Below are positions 15,571-23,643 of a DNA stretch of 28,088 nt, in pieces; within the stretch, counting starts at the first letter, position 1; each line of letters starts with the position of its first letter. The position numbers and the translations under genes are program-made. This stretch comes from CAZQSL01 sp964595945 (GTDB lineage: Bacteria > UBP15 > UBA6099 > JAJRTR01): NCBI GenBank assembly GCA_964595945.1, contig CAZQSL010000042.1, positions 1 through 28,088 on the forward strand, given 5' to 3'. The notes under the pieces were generated by a model that saw only the letters and a list, made by a program, of their open reading frames with translations, did not search any database and was not told where the DNA came from.

Positions 15571-15603
15571 AAAAGGGAGCCCTCGAGAGGCTCCCTTTTT
15601 TAT
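15571..15603. terminator. Intrinsic terminator after the TPR gene
   Basis: AAAAGGGAGCC (15571-15581) pairs with GGCTCCCTTTT (15589-15599), followed by more T. The A-run on the left means it could also act on the opposite strand, for the convergent oxidoreductase gene. Confidence 0.9.
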
Positions 15604-15631
15604 TGTCTGTCCATACGCGCTTTCAGAATAT

Positions 15632-15780
15632 ACTGAATATCAATAGAAATTACCACCGCTGTGGGTAGCACAATATAACAGTCACTTGGAGAAAAAGTTA
15701 AGCATATAAAGCTTTTGGGAAGAGGTGCGGAGAAACCTTTTTCTCGAAAAAGGTTTCTCCGCAGAAAAATTTAAAAGATT
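15632..15780 (+). repeat. Repeat C, copy 2, with a 16-bp perfect palindrome
   Basis: This is a direct-orientation copy of 4336-4492. The palindrome arms are 15728-15743 and 15746-15761, identical in sequence to copy 1. The side stem is CCAC/GTGG (15653-15656 with 15661-15664), where copy 1 has CTATCG/CGATAG. It fills the convergent gap between the TPR terminator and the oxidoreductase stop. Confidence 0.88.
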
Positions 15781-15805
15781 ATTCATATAATCCACCCTGT
15801 AACGA

Positions 15806-16840
15806 TCAGAATACAGGTTTGTATTCCTCCGGATACTGCAACTGCACACCAGCCTTGTGGAGGATTGCGTCGATGATCGACATGTTGGCAATAGCCTCGT
15901 TGACATCTATCAGCGGCTGACCGCCCAAAAGCACCGCGTCGCGGAATGCGGCCATCTGACAGGCATACGTCAGCTTGCCTGCCGCCACCCTGATCTCCTC
16001 GATCCTGTCTCCAGCGCGCAGAATGCAGAGATAATGATCCTTGACGACACCACCGTGATAGAGCGCCGACGGGAACGGATCATGGATAAAAATCGTACCT
16101 TTCGTGCCTGCGATGACGCCATAGCACGGCACGGTCTTGAGAATCGACCCGATAACGGTGGCCTTCACGCCATTCGCGAATAAGAGGTCGGCAACCGTTT
16201 CGCCATCTACACCATTCACGATCTTCGATTCGGCTCGGACCACTTCGGCATCGTCACACCCGGCGAAGCAGCGGCAGAAATTGACCGCATAGCAGCCGAC
16301 GTCCATGAGCGCGCCGCCCGACATGTCGGCGCGGAATTGCACCTGCGAGCGGCTCGGAATGATTTCGCAGTATGAGCCTTCGACCTTCACGACTTCGCCG
16401 ATCTCACCAGCCGCGATTATTTCCCTGAGCTTAAGCATCAGCGGATGATAGCGGTACTGAAATGCTTCGGCAAAAATCTTGCCGCTTTTTTCGATGAACG
16501 GCACAATGGAGCGCGCCTCGACTGCACTCCACGCCACCGGCTTTTCGCAAAGCACATGTTTGCCAGCTACGAGCGCCTTCTTTGCCCATTCGGCGTGCAT
16601 GGAGTTGGGCAGCGGCACATACACGCAGTCGATGCCGGGGTCATCGAGTACTTCCTCGTATGATCCGCAGTAACGCGGAATGCCATATTTTTCCGCGCAC
16701 TGTTTCGCTTTGACAATGTCGCGCGAGCCAACCAGATCGGCCTCCACGCCCTCTGTCAGCCATACTGACGGCATAAACCCATATTCGAGAATGCTCGCGG
16801 TTGAGATGATACCGAATTTCAAAATTGTTTCTGTTGCCAT
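15806..16840 (-). CDS. Gfo/Idh/MocA-family oxidoreductase
   Basis: The 344-residue protein has an N-terminal NAD(P)-binding Rossmann half (LKFGIISTASILEYG, then CVYVPLPNSMHAEW) and the family's EKP motif at residues 99-101 (CEKPVAW), where the lysine is catalytic. The C-terminal half (about 125-344) is the alpha/beta dimerisation and substrate domain, with GGALMDVGCYAVNFCR as a conserved stretch. Members oxidise or reduce sugars, inositols or diols; the closest look is the dihydrodiol dehydrogenase-like group, but the substrate is unknown. GAGGTAAGG lies just upstream of the ATG. It is 95 bases downstream of the propeller gene on the same strand. Confidence 0.92.
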   Translation of the reverse strand: MATETILKFGIISTASILEYGFMPSVWLTEGVEADLVGSRDIVKAKQCAEKYGIPRYCGSYEEVLDDPGIDCVYVPLPNSMHAEWAKKALVAGKHVLCEKPVAWSAVEARSIVPFIEKSGKIFAEAFQYRYHPLMLKLREIIAAGEIGEVVKVEGSYCEIIPSRSQVQFRADMSGGALMDVGCYAVNFCRCFAGCDDAEVVRAESKIVNGVDGETVADLLFANGVKATVIGSILKTVPCYGVIAGTKGTIFIHDPFPSALYHGGVVKDHYLCILRAGDRIEEIRVAAGKLTYACQMAAFRDAVLLGGQPLIDVNEAIANMSIIDAILHKAGVQLQYPEEYKPVF

Positions 16841-16935
16841 TTGTCCTTACCTCGCTTGCCGGTTTCCCGTGAAATCATATTTTTTGTCTCTTCATTCCAC
16901 AGGCTCACTGAGCGTAAATATCTTCTGTTATCGTT

Positions 16936-19785
16936 TTACAGTCTGACAATCGCAGCCGGGAACAGGTCAGTCACGAAAATCGCGGCCGTGCGGCCAGACA
17001 CAGCACCTGCCGGTACGGCTGCGACGAGGCTTTTCACTGCGCCGTCCGATTCGGCAATGTCGTATGTCCCTTCGCCGCGGATCGTACCGTCTGCCGTGTC
17101 GATGAATACAACATTGAAGTAGTGTTCGGACTGTTTGAGCGTGGTGCCTGAGAATGATGCTTTCACAGAATTTGCCGACACCTCGGTGGCGACTTCGAGC
17201 CCTTCGGGCTTGGAGGTTGCCCAAGTGTCGATGACAGCCGACTTGAATGTGCAGAATCCGACGACATCATTGCGCGCGTCGGCGAGGTTCATCACCTTGA
17301 TCAGCTCTTCGAAATCCGGCACGCCGCTGACTGCCGCCTGGATGCCGACAATGCCATTTTCGACAACATTGCCTGCGAGCACGCGGCCCGCGAACCTGAA
17401 TTTGTCGACCGGTATGTTTGCTCCCTGCGCTATGAGCCTCATCGAGCCGAATGTCTTGAACCTGTCGTCCCTGATTTTCCCAGCGACGATGAGCTTGTTG
17501 ACCGTCTTGGGAGGATAGTCGAACGATGTGCCGGTGAACACGACATCGCTCGAAACGAACGCGCCGACTCCGGCTTCCCCGTCGATGTAGATGGGAGCGA
17601 ACGCGAATTTCATCGACTCCATCATGGCCTGCCCGAGCGCGTCGATTTCCTTCTGCTGGCAGATCGTGAGACCGTTGAGTACGAAGGAATCAACCTTGTC
17701 GCCTTTTGACAACATGGGGAATTCTTTAGTGGCTGAGGGCTGTTCGGTCTTGATCGTGATAGTGGCGTCAAGCTGCTTGTCGCGGCCTTCGGCCTTGTAT
17801 GTGCAGGTGACACGGATGTAGTATTCGGTGTCGTAAGCGAGAAAATCTTCGGGCATGACATAGATGAAGCGGCCCATCGACTCGACACGCGCCTCGAAGG
17901 GGATTTCCGGAGTCACGGTGACCTTGAGCGAGCCGGCGGCGATGGTTGCCGGGATCACGTTGAGCTCGTCGTCGACGGCTATGATGATCATGTTGAGATT
18001 GTCGGTGATGGGCAGGTCACGCTGAGAGTCGAAGCACGCGTTGCCGTAGCGATCCATGAAAACGATCGTAGCGCCGCCGGGTTCGATGTCGGGCCGTTTG
18101 CCGTCGTGGCCTGGAGCGAGCGCGATGTTCGGATCGTCCTTTTTCATGTAATAGTAATCGGGCGGGATAGCGAAAACTTCGCCGGTAGTCGCGCCGAAAT
18201 AGACAGTGCCGTCCGCGCCGAGCGAGGGGGAGCTGTTGATGTCGTTGTCGGTTTCGCCGGGATTGGAATGATAGGACCACACGCGTTTGCCGCGGCTGTT
18301 GATGCAGTAGAGCTTCCCGTTCTGATTACCGATGTAAGCGTTGTCGTCAGGGTCGATGACTGGCGAACTTTTGATGGGAGCATCGGTATAGTAGACCCAG
18401 CGTCGGCGGCCGAAGCGGTCGATGCGATAGATGCCGCCATCGGACGAGCCGATCACGACGTCTCCGTTTGTCGACACCGCTGGCGACGAATATATGAGGC
18501 CGAGCGTCTGATATGACCAGAGGATCGTGCCGTCTTCGGGTGCGGCGCAGTAGATACGGCCATCGAAACAGCCGAAGAAAAGTTCGCCGGACATGCCACA
18601 CGCGATAGACGAAACGACCGCGCCGCCGACCTGACTCATCCACTTACGGCTGCCTGTCGCGGTGCAGACCGCATGCACCTGCCCGCTGAGAGTGCCGATA
18701 TAGACCGTCGAGCAGTCGGGTGACAGCAGGGGTTTAGTCCAGATCACGCCGCTCGGGTAGCTGTCGGTGTCGTAGCACCACACGAGGCTGCCATCGGTGT
18801 CAAGTTTATAGAGACGGTTGTCGTCACTGCCCGCGTATATGAAAACTTTGCCACCTTCGTCGGACGCGCTGACGTTGCCTTCGAAGAAGCTCGAAAGGTG
18901 AGCGGCCGGATTGTTTTCCGGGTCTTCGAAATGGCTGCCCCAGAACGTCCACAGCACTTCGCCCGTCGCGGGGTCGATCTTCCAGATGCGACCCTGATTC
19001 TGATTGCCGCGCGGGTCGCAGTCGGTCGATGCCATGTAGAGAAATCCATCTTTGGCGAGTACGCCCGTAGAGTCGATGTACATCATCTGATCGTCATGGA
19101 TGCGCCATTTGATGGCGCCGTCGCATTTCAGCGCTACAAATTCGCCGTTGGCGTGACCGGTGTAGAGATCGCCGCCGGCATCGACCACTGCGGTCGGCCA
19201 GATCAGTCCGCCGATTTTCGTGTTCCACATCTCCGCGCCGGAAGGGGCGTCTTTGAATTTGCCGATGTTGCCCCTGTTGGACGCCGAATATCTGTAGCAT
19301 GGGAAAACTGCCGCCGTGTCGAGTCCGGCGGAATAATCGGGAATTTCGCTCCGATGGATGAGCGACAGTTTTTTCACGATCAGCGTTTCGATGATGTCAA
19401 ATACCGCAAGGACTTCGCCCACGAGCGCCGCACCTTCTTTTTTGATTGCCGACTCCGGCACCATGGCCACGAGCGCAAATGAACGATTGCGGAGTTCGGC
19501 CCACAGTGACGCTACTTCATCAGCCACCGGACTTTTCAGCGTACCTGGATGATTTACGAGTCCGTTGAGTTCGCCGACGACGATGCCGATGACATCGAGC
19601 GCGGCACCGACTGCCTGCGGGATGCCTTCGCGCCCCTTTTCCGTAAGAGATTTGAATGTGTCGCGTGCCTTCACGAAACGCGCGCGTACTGCCGACGTCT
19701 TTTCCACCGGATCGGCTGCCACTACTACTGAGCCGCCGAACATGAATCCGCGAGCCCCGTGCATTATTTCCCTGATGTCCGTCAT
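16936..19785 (-). CDS. Large PQQ-like beta-propeller protein without signal peptide
   Basis: About 949 residues in four parts. Residues 1-150 are mostly helical and unrecognised. Residues about 185-555 form a propeller of eight PQQ-like blades, each with a version of the pattern 'YIGxxxGxLYxIxxxGxxxWxY' (for example VVIGSSDGGIYRI, AYIGNQNGKLYCI, VYFGATTGEVFAI). Residues about 600-680 look like a bacterial Ig-like domain (TVTPEIPFEARVES, YYIRVTCTY). The last ~270 residues are unrecognised, beta-rich and carry no catalytic motif I know. No PQQ-dehydrogenase catalytic signature is seen, so a scaffold or binding role is more likely. GGAGGGG precedes the ATG at 19785 by six bases, and translation from there gives no signal peptide or membrane helix. 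The frame runs 13 codons further upstream without a ribosome site. Confidence 0.8.
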   Translation of the reverse strand: MTDIREIMHGARGFMFGGSVVVAADPVEKTSAVRARFVKARDTFKSLTEKGREGIPQAVGAALDVIGIVVGELNGLVNHPGTLKSPVADEVASLWAELRNRSFALVAMVPESAIKKEGAALVGEVLAVFDIIETLIVKKLSLIHRSEIPDYSAGLDTAAVFPCYRYSASNRGNIGKFKDAPSGAEMWNTKIGGLIWPTAVVDAGGDLYTGHANGEFVALKCDGAIKWRIHDDQMMYIDSTGVLAKDGFLYMASTDCDPRGNQNQGRIWKIDPATGEVLWTFWGSHFEDPENNPAAHLSSFFEGNVSASDEGGKVFIYAGSDDNRLYKLDTDGSLVWCYDTDSYPSGVIWTKPLLSPDCSTVYIGTLSGQVHAVCTATGSRKWMSQVGGAVVSSIACGMSGELFFGCFDGRIYCAAPEDGTILWSYQTLGLIYSSPAVSTNGDVVIGSSDGGIYRIDRFGRRRWVYYTDAPIKSSPVIDPDDNAYIGNQNGKLYCINSRGKRVWSYHSNPGETDNDINSSPSLGADGTVYFGATTGEVFAIPPDYYYMKKDDPNIALAPGHDGKRPDIEPGGATIVFMDRYGNACFDSQRDLPITDNLNMIIIAVDDELNVIPATIAAGSLKVTVTPEIPFEARVESMGRFIYVMPEDFLAYDTEYYIRVTCTYKAEGRDKQLDATITIKTEQPSATKEFPMLSKGDKVDSFVLNGLTICQQKEIDALGQAMMESMKFAFAPIYIDGEAGVGAFVSSDVVFTGTSFDYPPKTVNKLIVAGKIRDDRFKTFGSMRLIAQGANIPVDKFRFAGRVLAGNVVENGIVGIQAAVSGVPDFEELIKVMNLADARNDVVGFCTFKSAVIDTWATSKPEGLEVATEVSANSVKASFSGTTLKQSEHYFNVVFIDTADGTIRGEGTYDIAESDGAVKSLVAAVPAGAVSGRTAAIFVTDLFPAAIVRL

Positions 19786-19907
19786 GTGTGTCCCCTCCAA
19801 AATTCGCATGCAAAATTCAGGCATCCGCTGATGCCCGCAGTCGTCTTCATTCTGGTCATTTCAATGTAATAGTAGTATGTAGCGGCAAAATCCGCAGTTG
19901 CTTGCGA

Positions 19908-20294
19908 TTACTTTTTCTTGATCCACTGAATATACTCGAGGATGTTATTGTCGATATCGGAGAAATAAGCCCATTTCTCCTCGCCGGCAATCTCCAGCGG
20001 ACCACGCACGATATTCACTCCGTTGTTTCGAAGCGCTTCAAGTGACTTTTCGATGTCGTCGACTTCAATGCAAAAATGGGGACAGTAGGGCTTTCTGATT
20101 TCAGGTTTCTCGTAAGTGTTTTTCAAATCCTGTATCAGTTCGATATTTGCGTCTCCAAAACGCAAAAAAGCATAAGCCTCATGCTCTTCCTCATTTATAC
20201 CGCTAAAGCTCAATGTAAATCCGAGCTTTTTCTGATAGAAATCAATAGAAGCATTTATGTCCGTAACCTGAAATGCCGCGTGGTCGAATTTCAC
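19908..20294 (-). CDS. VOC-superfamily (glyoxalase/dioxygenase fold) protein
   Basis: A 128-residue VOC domain made of two beta-alpha-beta-beta-beta modules. The four metal-ligand positions of the superfamily are filled: His in KFDHAAFQV, Glu in ANIELIQD, His in CPHFCIEV and Glu in NNILEYIQW. It may be a lactoylglutathione lyase-like or an isomerase-like enzyme; the substrate cannot be told. The GTG at 20294 has GGAGGG eight bases upstream; a GTG at 20312 would place that ribosome site inside the gene. It lies between the macro-domain gene and the propeller gene, all on the minus strand. Confidence 0.86.
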   Translation of the reverse strand: MKFDHAAFQVTDINASIDFYQKKLGFTLSFSGINEEEHEAYAFLRFGDANIELIQDLKNTYEKPEIRKPYCPHFCIEVDDIEKSLEALRNNGVNIVRGPLEIAGEEKWAYFSDIDNNILEYIQWIKKK

Positions 20295-20353
20295 GGGGAT
20301 GTCCCTCCGCACGAAAATTTCGCATCCATTTTCACAATATTACCATGCCAATA

Positions 20354-20878
20354 TCATATTGTATCCATGTTTTTTGCGAATTCCGCGTAATCGCCCTGGC
20401 TGAACAGCACAAACACGATACGTCGGATACCTGTGGGGCCTGCGGCATATTCTGCGGCGGCGCGTGTCATGATCTGCGCGCAGCGTCCGATGGGGTAGCC
20501 GAATATGCCCGTGCTGATGGCGGGGAAGGCGATGCTGGCAAGGTGCTTTTCGTCGGCGACGCGGAGTGCGTTGAGCGTGGCGTTTCTGAGTTTGTTGTCT
20601 TCGTCACCCTCACCCATGCGCGGGCCGACGGCATGAATGACGTACCGCGCCGGCAGACTGCCCCCCGAGGTGATGACCGCCCCGCCCACATGCGTGCCGC
20701 CGATGCGGTCGCACTCGGACTGTATCGACGGGCCACCCTTGCGTCTGATGGCGCCCGCGACCCCGCCACCAAGCACAAGCGCCGCATTGGCCGCGTTGAC
20801 AATAGCGTCGACCGCCTGCTCGGTGATGTCGCCGATTGTGATTTCGATTTCGGTGTCGTTGATACGTTTTGTTTTCAT
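20354..20878 (-). CDS. Macro-domain protein (ADP-ribose hydrolase/binder)
   Basis: The 174-residue protein is a complete stand-alone macro domain. GDITEQAVDAIVNAANAALV, GGGVAGAIRR and IAFPAISTGIFGYP are the ADP-ribose-binding loops, in the expected order and spacing, as in MacroD/YmdB-type proteins that hydrolyse O-acetyl-ADP-ribose or remove mono-ADP-ribose. The asparagine of NAAN and the glycine-rich loop are intact. It would be cytosolic. The ribosome site before the ATG at 20878 is weak (GGGTGG twelve to six bases upstream). Lnt lies upstream on the same strand at 119 bases. Confidence 0.93.
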   Translation of the reverse strand: MKTKRINDTEIEITIGDITEQAVDAIVNAANAALVLGGGVAGAIRRKGGPSIQSECDRIGGTHVGGAVITSGGSLPARYVIHAVGPRMGEGDEDNKLRNATLNALRVADEKHLASIAFPAISTGIFGYPIGRCAQIMTRAAAEYAAGPTGIRRIVFVLFSQGDYAEFAKNMDTI

Positions 20879-20997
20879 GACGTGCCACCCGGTAGCATTG
20901 AAAAGATGCGGAGAGCCCAGTTTTCAGGAAATCCCTCCGCACCCTCATCTGCTATTGTAATCGAGTGACCCGGCTAACGCCATTTGCATTGCTGAAA

Positions 20998-22500
20998 TTA
21001 TACGCCCTTCGCTTCCTTGCTGGTGATGGCAACGATCAGTGATATGGCGAATACGGCGATCATAAGGATATAGAACATCCTTGTGATGCCGGGCTGGACG
21101 GTTTTGGACTCGACGAGCGGGACATCTGCGATAGCGTATCCGAGGCCATCGGGCGGGTCGGCGAGTATGCGGCCGCGATAGTCGACGATCACCGAGCCAT
21201 TGACATAGTCGGATTTCACCAGGCTCTTGCGGTGCTCGACGGCGCGCATGTTGGCCATGTAGGCATGATATTTCGTGAGAAATCCGGCAAGGTCATGCGA
21301 GGGGACGACGAAGAGTTCGGTACCCTTCTCAGCATATTCTCTCGCGACATCCGAGTGGTCGGCGTCATAGCAGATGAGGACGGCGAGTTTCCCGAGCGAG
21401 GTTTTGAGCACATCGGAGCGATCGCCCTTTATGCCCATTTCGATATTGGCGGATGTCACGCGGTGGCGCTTGATGTAGCGAAGGACGATTTCTCCCTTGG
21501 GGGTAAACACGTATGCAAGGTTGGTAGTCGATGGATTATCTTTTTTCTCTTCGCTTTTTTTGTCAGGATAATCGACGCCAAGGACAAGGTAAATGTTGTT
21601 TTCGCGGACGATTTTGACAAGCGCCGCCATGAGGTCGGCGCGTTTGTCAGGGTCTGACCACACGGCGCATTCGGGCCATACGACAAGTTTGGCACCTTTG
21701 GCAGCAGCTTCGCGCGTGAGGGGCTCCAGCATGCGGACTGTTTCCATCGACGCACCATGCCAGTCGAGCTTTTTGTAGACCTTCTGGAATTTAGCGTGTG
21801 ACGGAGGCTGTTTCTTGAGTTCGGGGACATAGCCGAACTGGATGACGGCAACTTTGACCTTGCCGTTTTCCTTGACCGGCTGATTCCATATATAGTAGTT
21901 GCAGCCGATGAGGACAGCGATGATGATGGTGTTGACGGCCACCTGTATCTTGACTTTGCCAGGCGATGAGAAGTTGGCGATCAGCAAAGCGATGGTGGCG
22001 TTGACGAGCAGGATGAGAAATGTCACGCCGAGCGTACCGAACCAGAGGGCGATCTGCATATTGACGGGATGATGGAGCTGAGAAAGCCCCATCGTGCAGA
22101 ACTGGCCGACCGGAGAATTCTGCCGGGTCATTTCGATGATGATCATACCGGGGACAGTAATGGCGGTGAAAAAACGGTAGTTGTTTTTGGCCACAAGATT
22201 TTTTTGCCAGAATGACAGCAGAAAAACGAAGATGCCGATCACCGGGCCAAGCGCGTAGGCGGCTTCGTAGCCGCCGGGCAGCTTCCACACAGCCATAGAG
22301 ACAAATACTGTCGCCGTGACGGCATTGAAAAATCCGTACTGGAACTTTGTGCCCGCGAATTTCAACAGGGCAACATAGAGCGGGACGAGCGCCACCCATG
22401 CGAGGACTTCCACAGATTTGGGAGTAAACGAATACCACAGCATTATCGCCGAGATCACCGATAAAATCAGGCCGGGGACGAATCCATTTTTTTTCTCCAT
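20998..22500 (-). CDS. lnt: Apolipoprotein N-acyltransferase-like protein
   Basis: The 500-residue protein has six to seven membrane helices in the first ~205 residues, a nitrilase (carbon-nitrogen hydrolase) domain at about 215-465, and a C-terminal membrane helix (FYILMIAVFAISLIVAI). The catalytic Glu-Lys-Cys triad is Glu277 (WPECAVW), Lys344 (YIKRHRV) and Cys377 (LICYDADH). Lnt adds the third acyl chain to lipoproteins on the periplasmic face of the inner membrane. The residue after CY is Asp rather than the Glu usual in proteobacterial Lnt, so a divergent Lnt or a related membrane nitrilase is possible. GAGGTG precedes the ATG. A small inverted repeat ACCAC/GTGGT (22515-22528) lies in its leader. 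Confidence 0.82.
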   Translation of the reverse strand: MEKKNGFVPGLILSVISAIMLWYSFTPKSVEVLAWVALVPLYVALLKFAGTKFQYGFFNAVTATVFVSMAVWKLPGGYEAAYALGPVIGIFVFLLSFWQKNLVAKNNYRFFTAITVPGMIIIEMTRQNSPVGQFCTMGLSQLHHPVNMQIALWFGTLGVTFLILLVNATIALLIANFSSPGKVKIQVAVNTIIIAVLIGCNYYIWNQPVKENGKVKVAVIQFGYVPELKKQPPSHAKFQKVYKKLDWHGASMETVRMLEPLTREAAAKGAKLVVWPECAVWSDPDKRADLMAALVKIVRENNIYLVLGVDYPDKKSEEKKDNPSTTNLAYVFTPKGEIVLRYIKRHRVTSANIEMGIKGDRSDVLKTSLGKLAVLICYDADHSDVAREYAEKGTELFVVPSHDLAGFLTKYHAYMANMRAVEHRKSLVKSDYVNGSVIVDYRGRILADPPDGLGYAIADVPLVESKTVQPGITRMFYILMIAVFAISLIVAITSKEAKGV

Positions 22501-22698
22501 CGTTTCACCTCGATACCACCTTAGTGGTTACTATTTTGGTTTCTCAATAATACACACAGGCGGCACATCGTGTCAACCACCGCAGCCCCAATAATATCCT
22601 AAAAATACCTTCGTGGGAACCACCCAAAACACTGAAGGATTTCACAAGGGCGGCATCGCGGGTGAGGCAATAGAAAAATGAGATGAGGAAGTTGCGTC

Positions 22699-22716
22699 TT
22701 GTGATTGTTTTCACGT
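22699..22716. promoter_or_regulatory. Rex-like operator candidate
   Basis: TTGTGATTGTTTTCACGT matches the Rex-type pattern TTGTGAA-N4-TTCACAA at 11 of 14 fixed positions. Rex senses the NADH/NAD+ ratio and often controls fermentative and hydrogenase genes. The site is about 180 bases upstream of the hyd promoter and 200 upstream of lnt, farther than usual, so this is a weak call. Confidence 0.25.
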
Positions 22717-22874
22717 TTTCACCCCCTTTTTTTGCAAACCCTCCATGCGTTTTCGCTCAATCCTCGCTATGCTAAAAAAACCCCTGTTTTTAAGCATATT
22801 ATTGAATTCCGCTACACTTTAAAATTTCACATGTTCACAATGTTTGGCAAAATCCAAGATTTTTTCAGGGGAAA

Positions 22875-22903
22875 TTGTGCATTCTATCACAAGATGATAT
22901 AAT
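22875..22903 (+). promoter_or_regulatory. Promoter of the hydCBA operon
   Basis: TATAAT (22898-22903) is preceded by TGA, an extended -10, with a weak -35 TTGTGC (22875-22880) at 17 bases. It would give a leader of about 235 bases before hydC. A 9-bp inverted repeat AATAAAACT/AGTTTTATT (22916-22944) follows close to the transcription start. Confidence 0.55.
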
Positions 22904-23005
22904 ACGCCGACGTACAATAAAACTGCCCGCAATGGAGTTTTATTTGCCATTTGACAGCGTCCGGCCGCCTGCCATGCCAAGTTTTGGTACAGACAGGCTT
23001 TAATT

Positions 23006-23022
23006 TTCACAATGCTTGTGAA
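23006..23022. promoter_or_regulatory. Inverted-repeat operator candidate in the hyd leader
   Basis: TTCACAATGCTTGTGAA is a 7-bp inverted repeat with a three-base spacer. Its left nine bases, TTCACAATG, also occur at 22834-22842 upstream of the promoter, so a regulator may contact both. Confidence 0.4.
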
Positions 23023-23084
23023 TTATGTCACTTGCATTATGATATGGACAGGGGACAGGATACCGCCCCGACCAATTACATAAA

Positions 23085-23125
23085 TGCCTTTATATATAAA
23101 GGTAATAAGGCAATCGCCTTTTTTT
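23085..23125 (+). promoter_or_regulatory. Possible transcription attenuator before hydC
   Basis: A perfect palindrome CCTTTATATATAAAGG (23087-23102) is followed by AAGGC-AATC-GCCTT and a run of seven T (23107-23125), which looks like a short intrinsic terminator 21 bases before the hydC start. TGCCTT (23085-23090) can instead pair with AAGGCA (23107-23112), which would disrupt the terminator. The two folds exclude each other. Confidence 0.45.
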
Positions 23126-23146
23126 GACTCGACTGGAGGTTCTGCA

Positions 23147-23602
23147 ATGACCCAGCTTGAACAGCTCGGAGAAATCATCAACAAGTACAGGAACGAGGAC
23201 GGCTCCCTGATACCGGTGCTCCAGCAGACACAGGCGCTCTACGGTTGGCTCCCCTCGGAAGCCCTGCAGCTCATCAGCAAGGAACTCGACGTTCCCATGA
23301 GCAAAGTCTACGGCGTCGTCACGTTCTACTCACAATTCTACCTCAAACCACGCGGCCGCCACATCATCAAATCCTGCCAGGGCACCGCCTGCCACGTCAA
23401 AGGCTCGAAAAACATGCTGCAGGCACTCGAAAACACCCTCGGCGTCGAAGCCGGCAACACCACCGAAGACATGAAATTCACACTCGAAACCGTCGCCTGC
23501 CTCGGCACATGCTTCCTCGCTCCAGTAGTCATGATCGACGAAGACTACTTCGGCGACGTCGAACCAAAGAACGCAAGCAAAATCCTCAAAGGCTACGAAT
23601 AA
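23147..23602 (+). CDS. hydC: [FeFe]-hydrogenase subunit HydC (NuoE-like)
   Basis: The 151-residue thioredoxin-like [2Fe-2S] protein matches NuoE of complex I. The four cluster cysteines are Cys77 and Cys82 (CQGTAC) and Cys118 and Cys122 (CLGTC). The helical N-terminus with LPSEALQLISKELDVP and YGVVTFYSQF is standard. In trimeric electron-bifurcating hydrogenases this subunit relays electrons next to the flavin subunit. GGAGG at 23135-23139 fixes the ATG at 23147; the frame stays open to 23084 but that would pass through the possible attenuator. hydB begins 41 bases downstream. Confidence 0.95.
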   Translation: MTQLEQLGEIINKYRNEDGSLIPVLQQTQALYGWLPSEALQLISKELDVPMSKVYGVVTFYSQFYLKPRGRHIIKSCQGTACHVKGSKNMLQALENTLGVEAGNTTEDMKFTLETVACLGTCFLAPVVMIDEDYFGDVEPKNASKILKGYE

Positions 23603-23643
23603 TTCCGCACCATCCGTCCACATGATATCAGGAAGGAGTCGTC

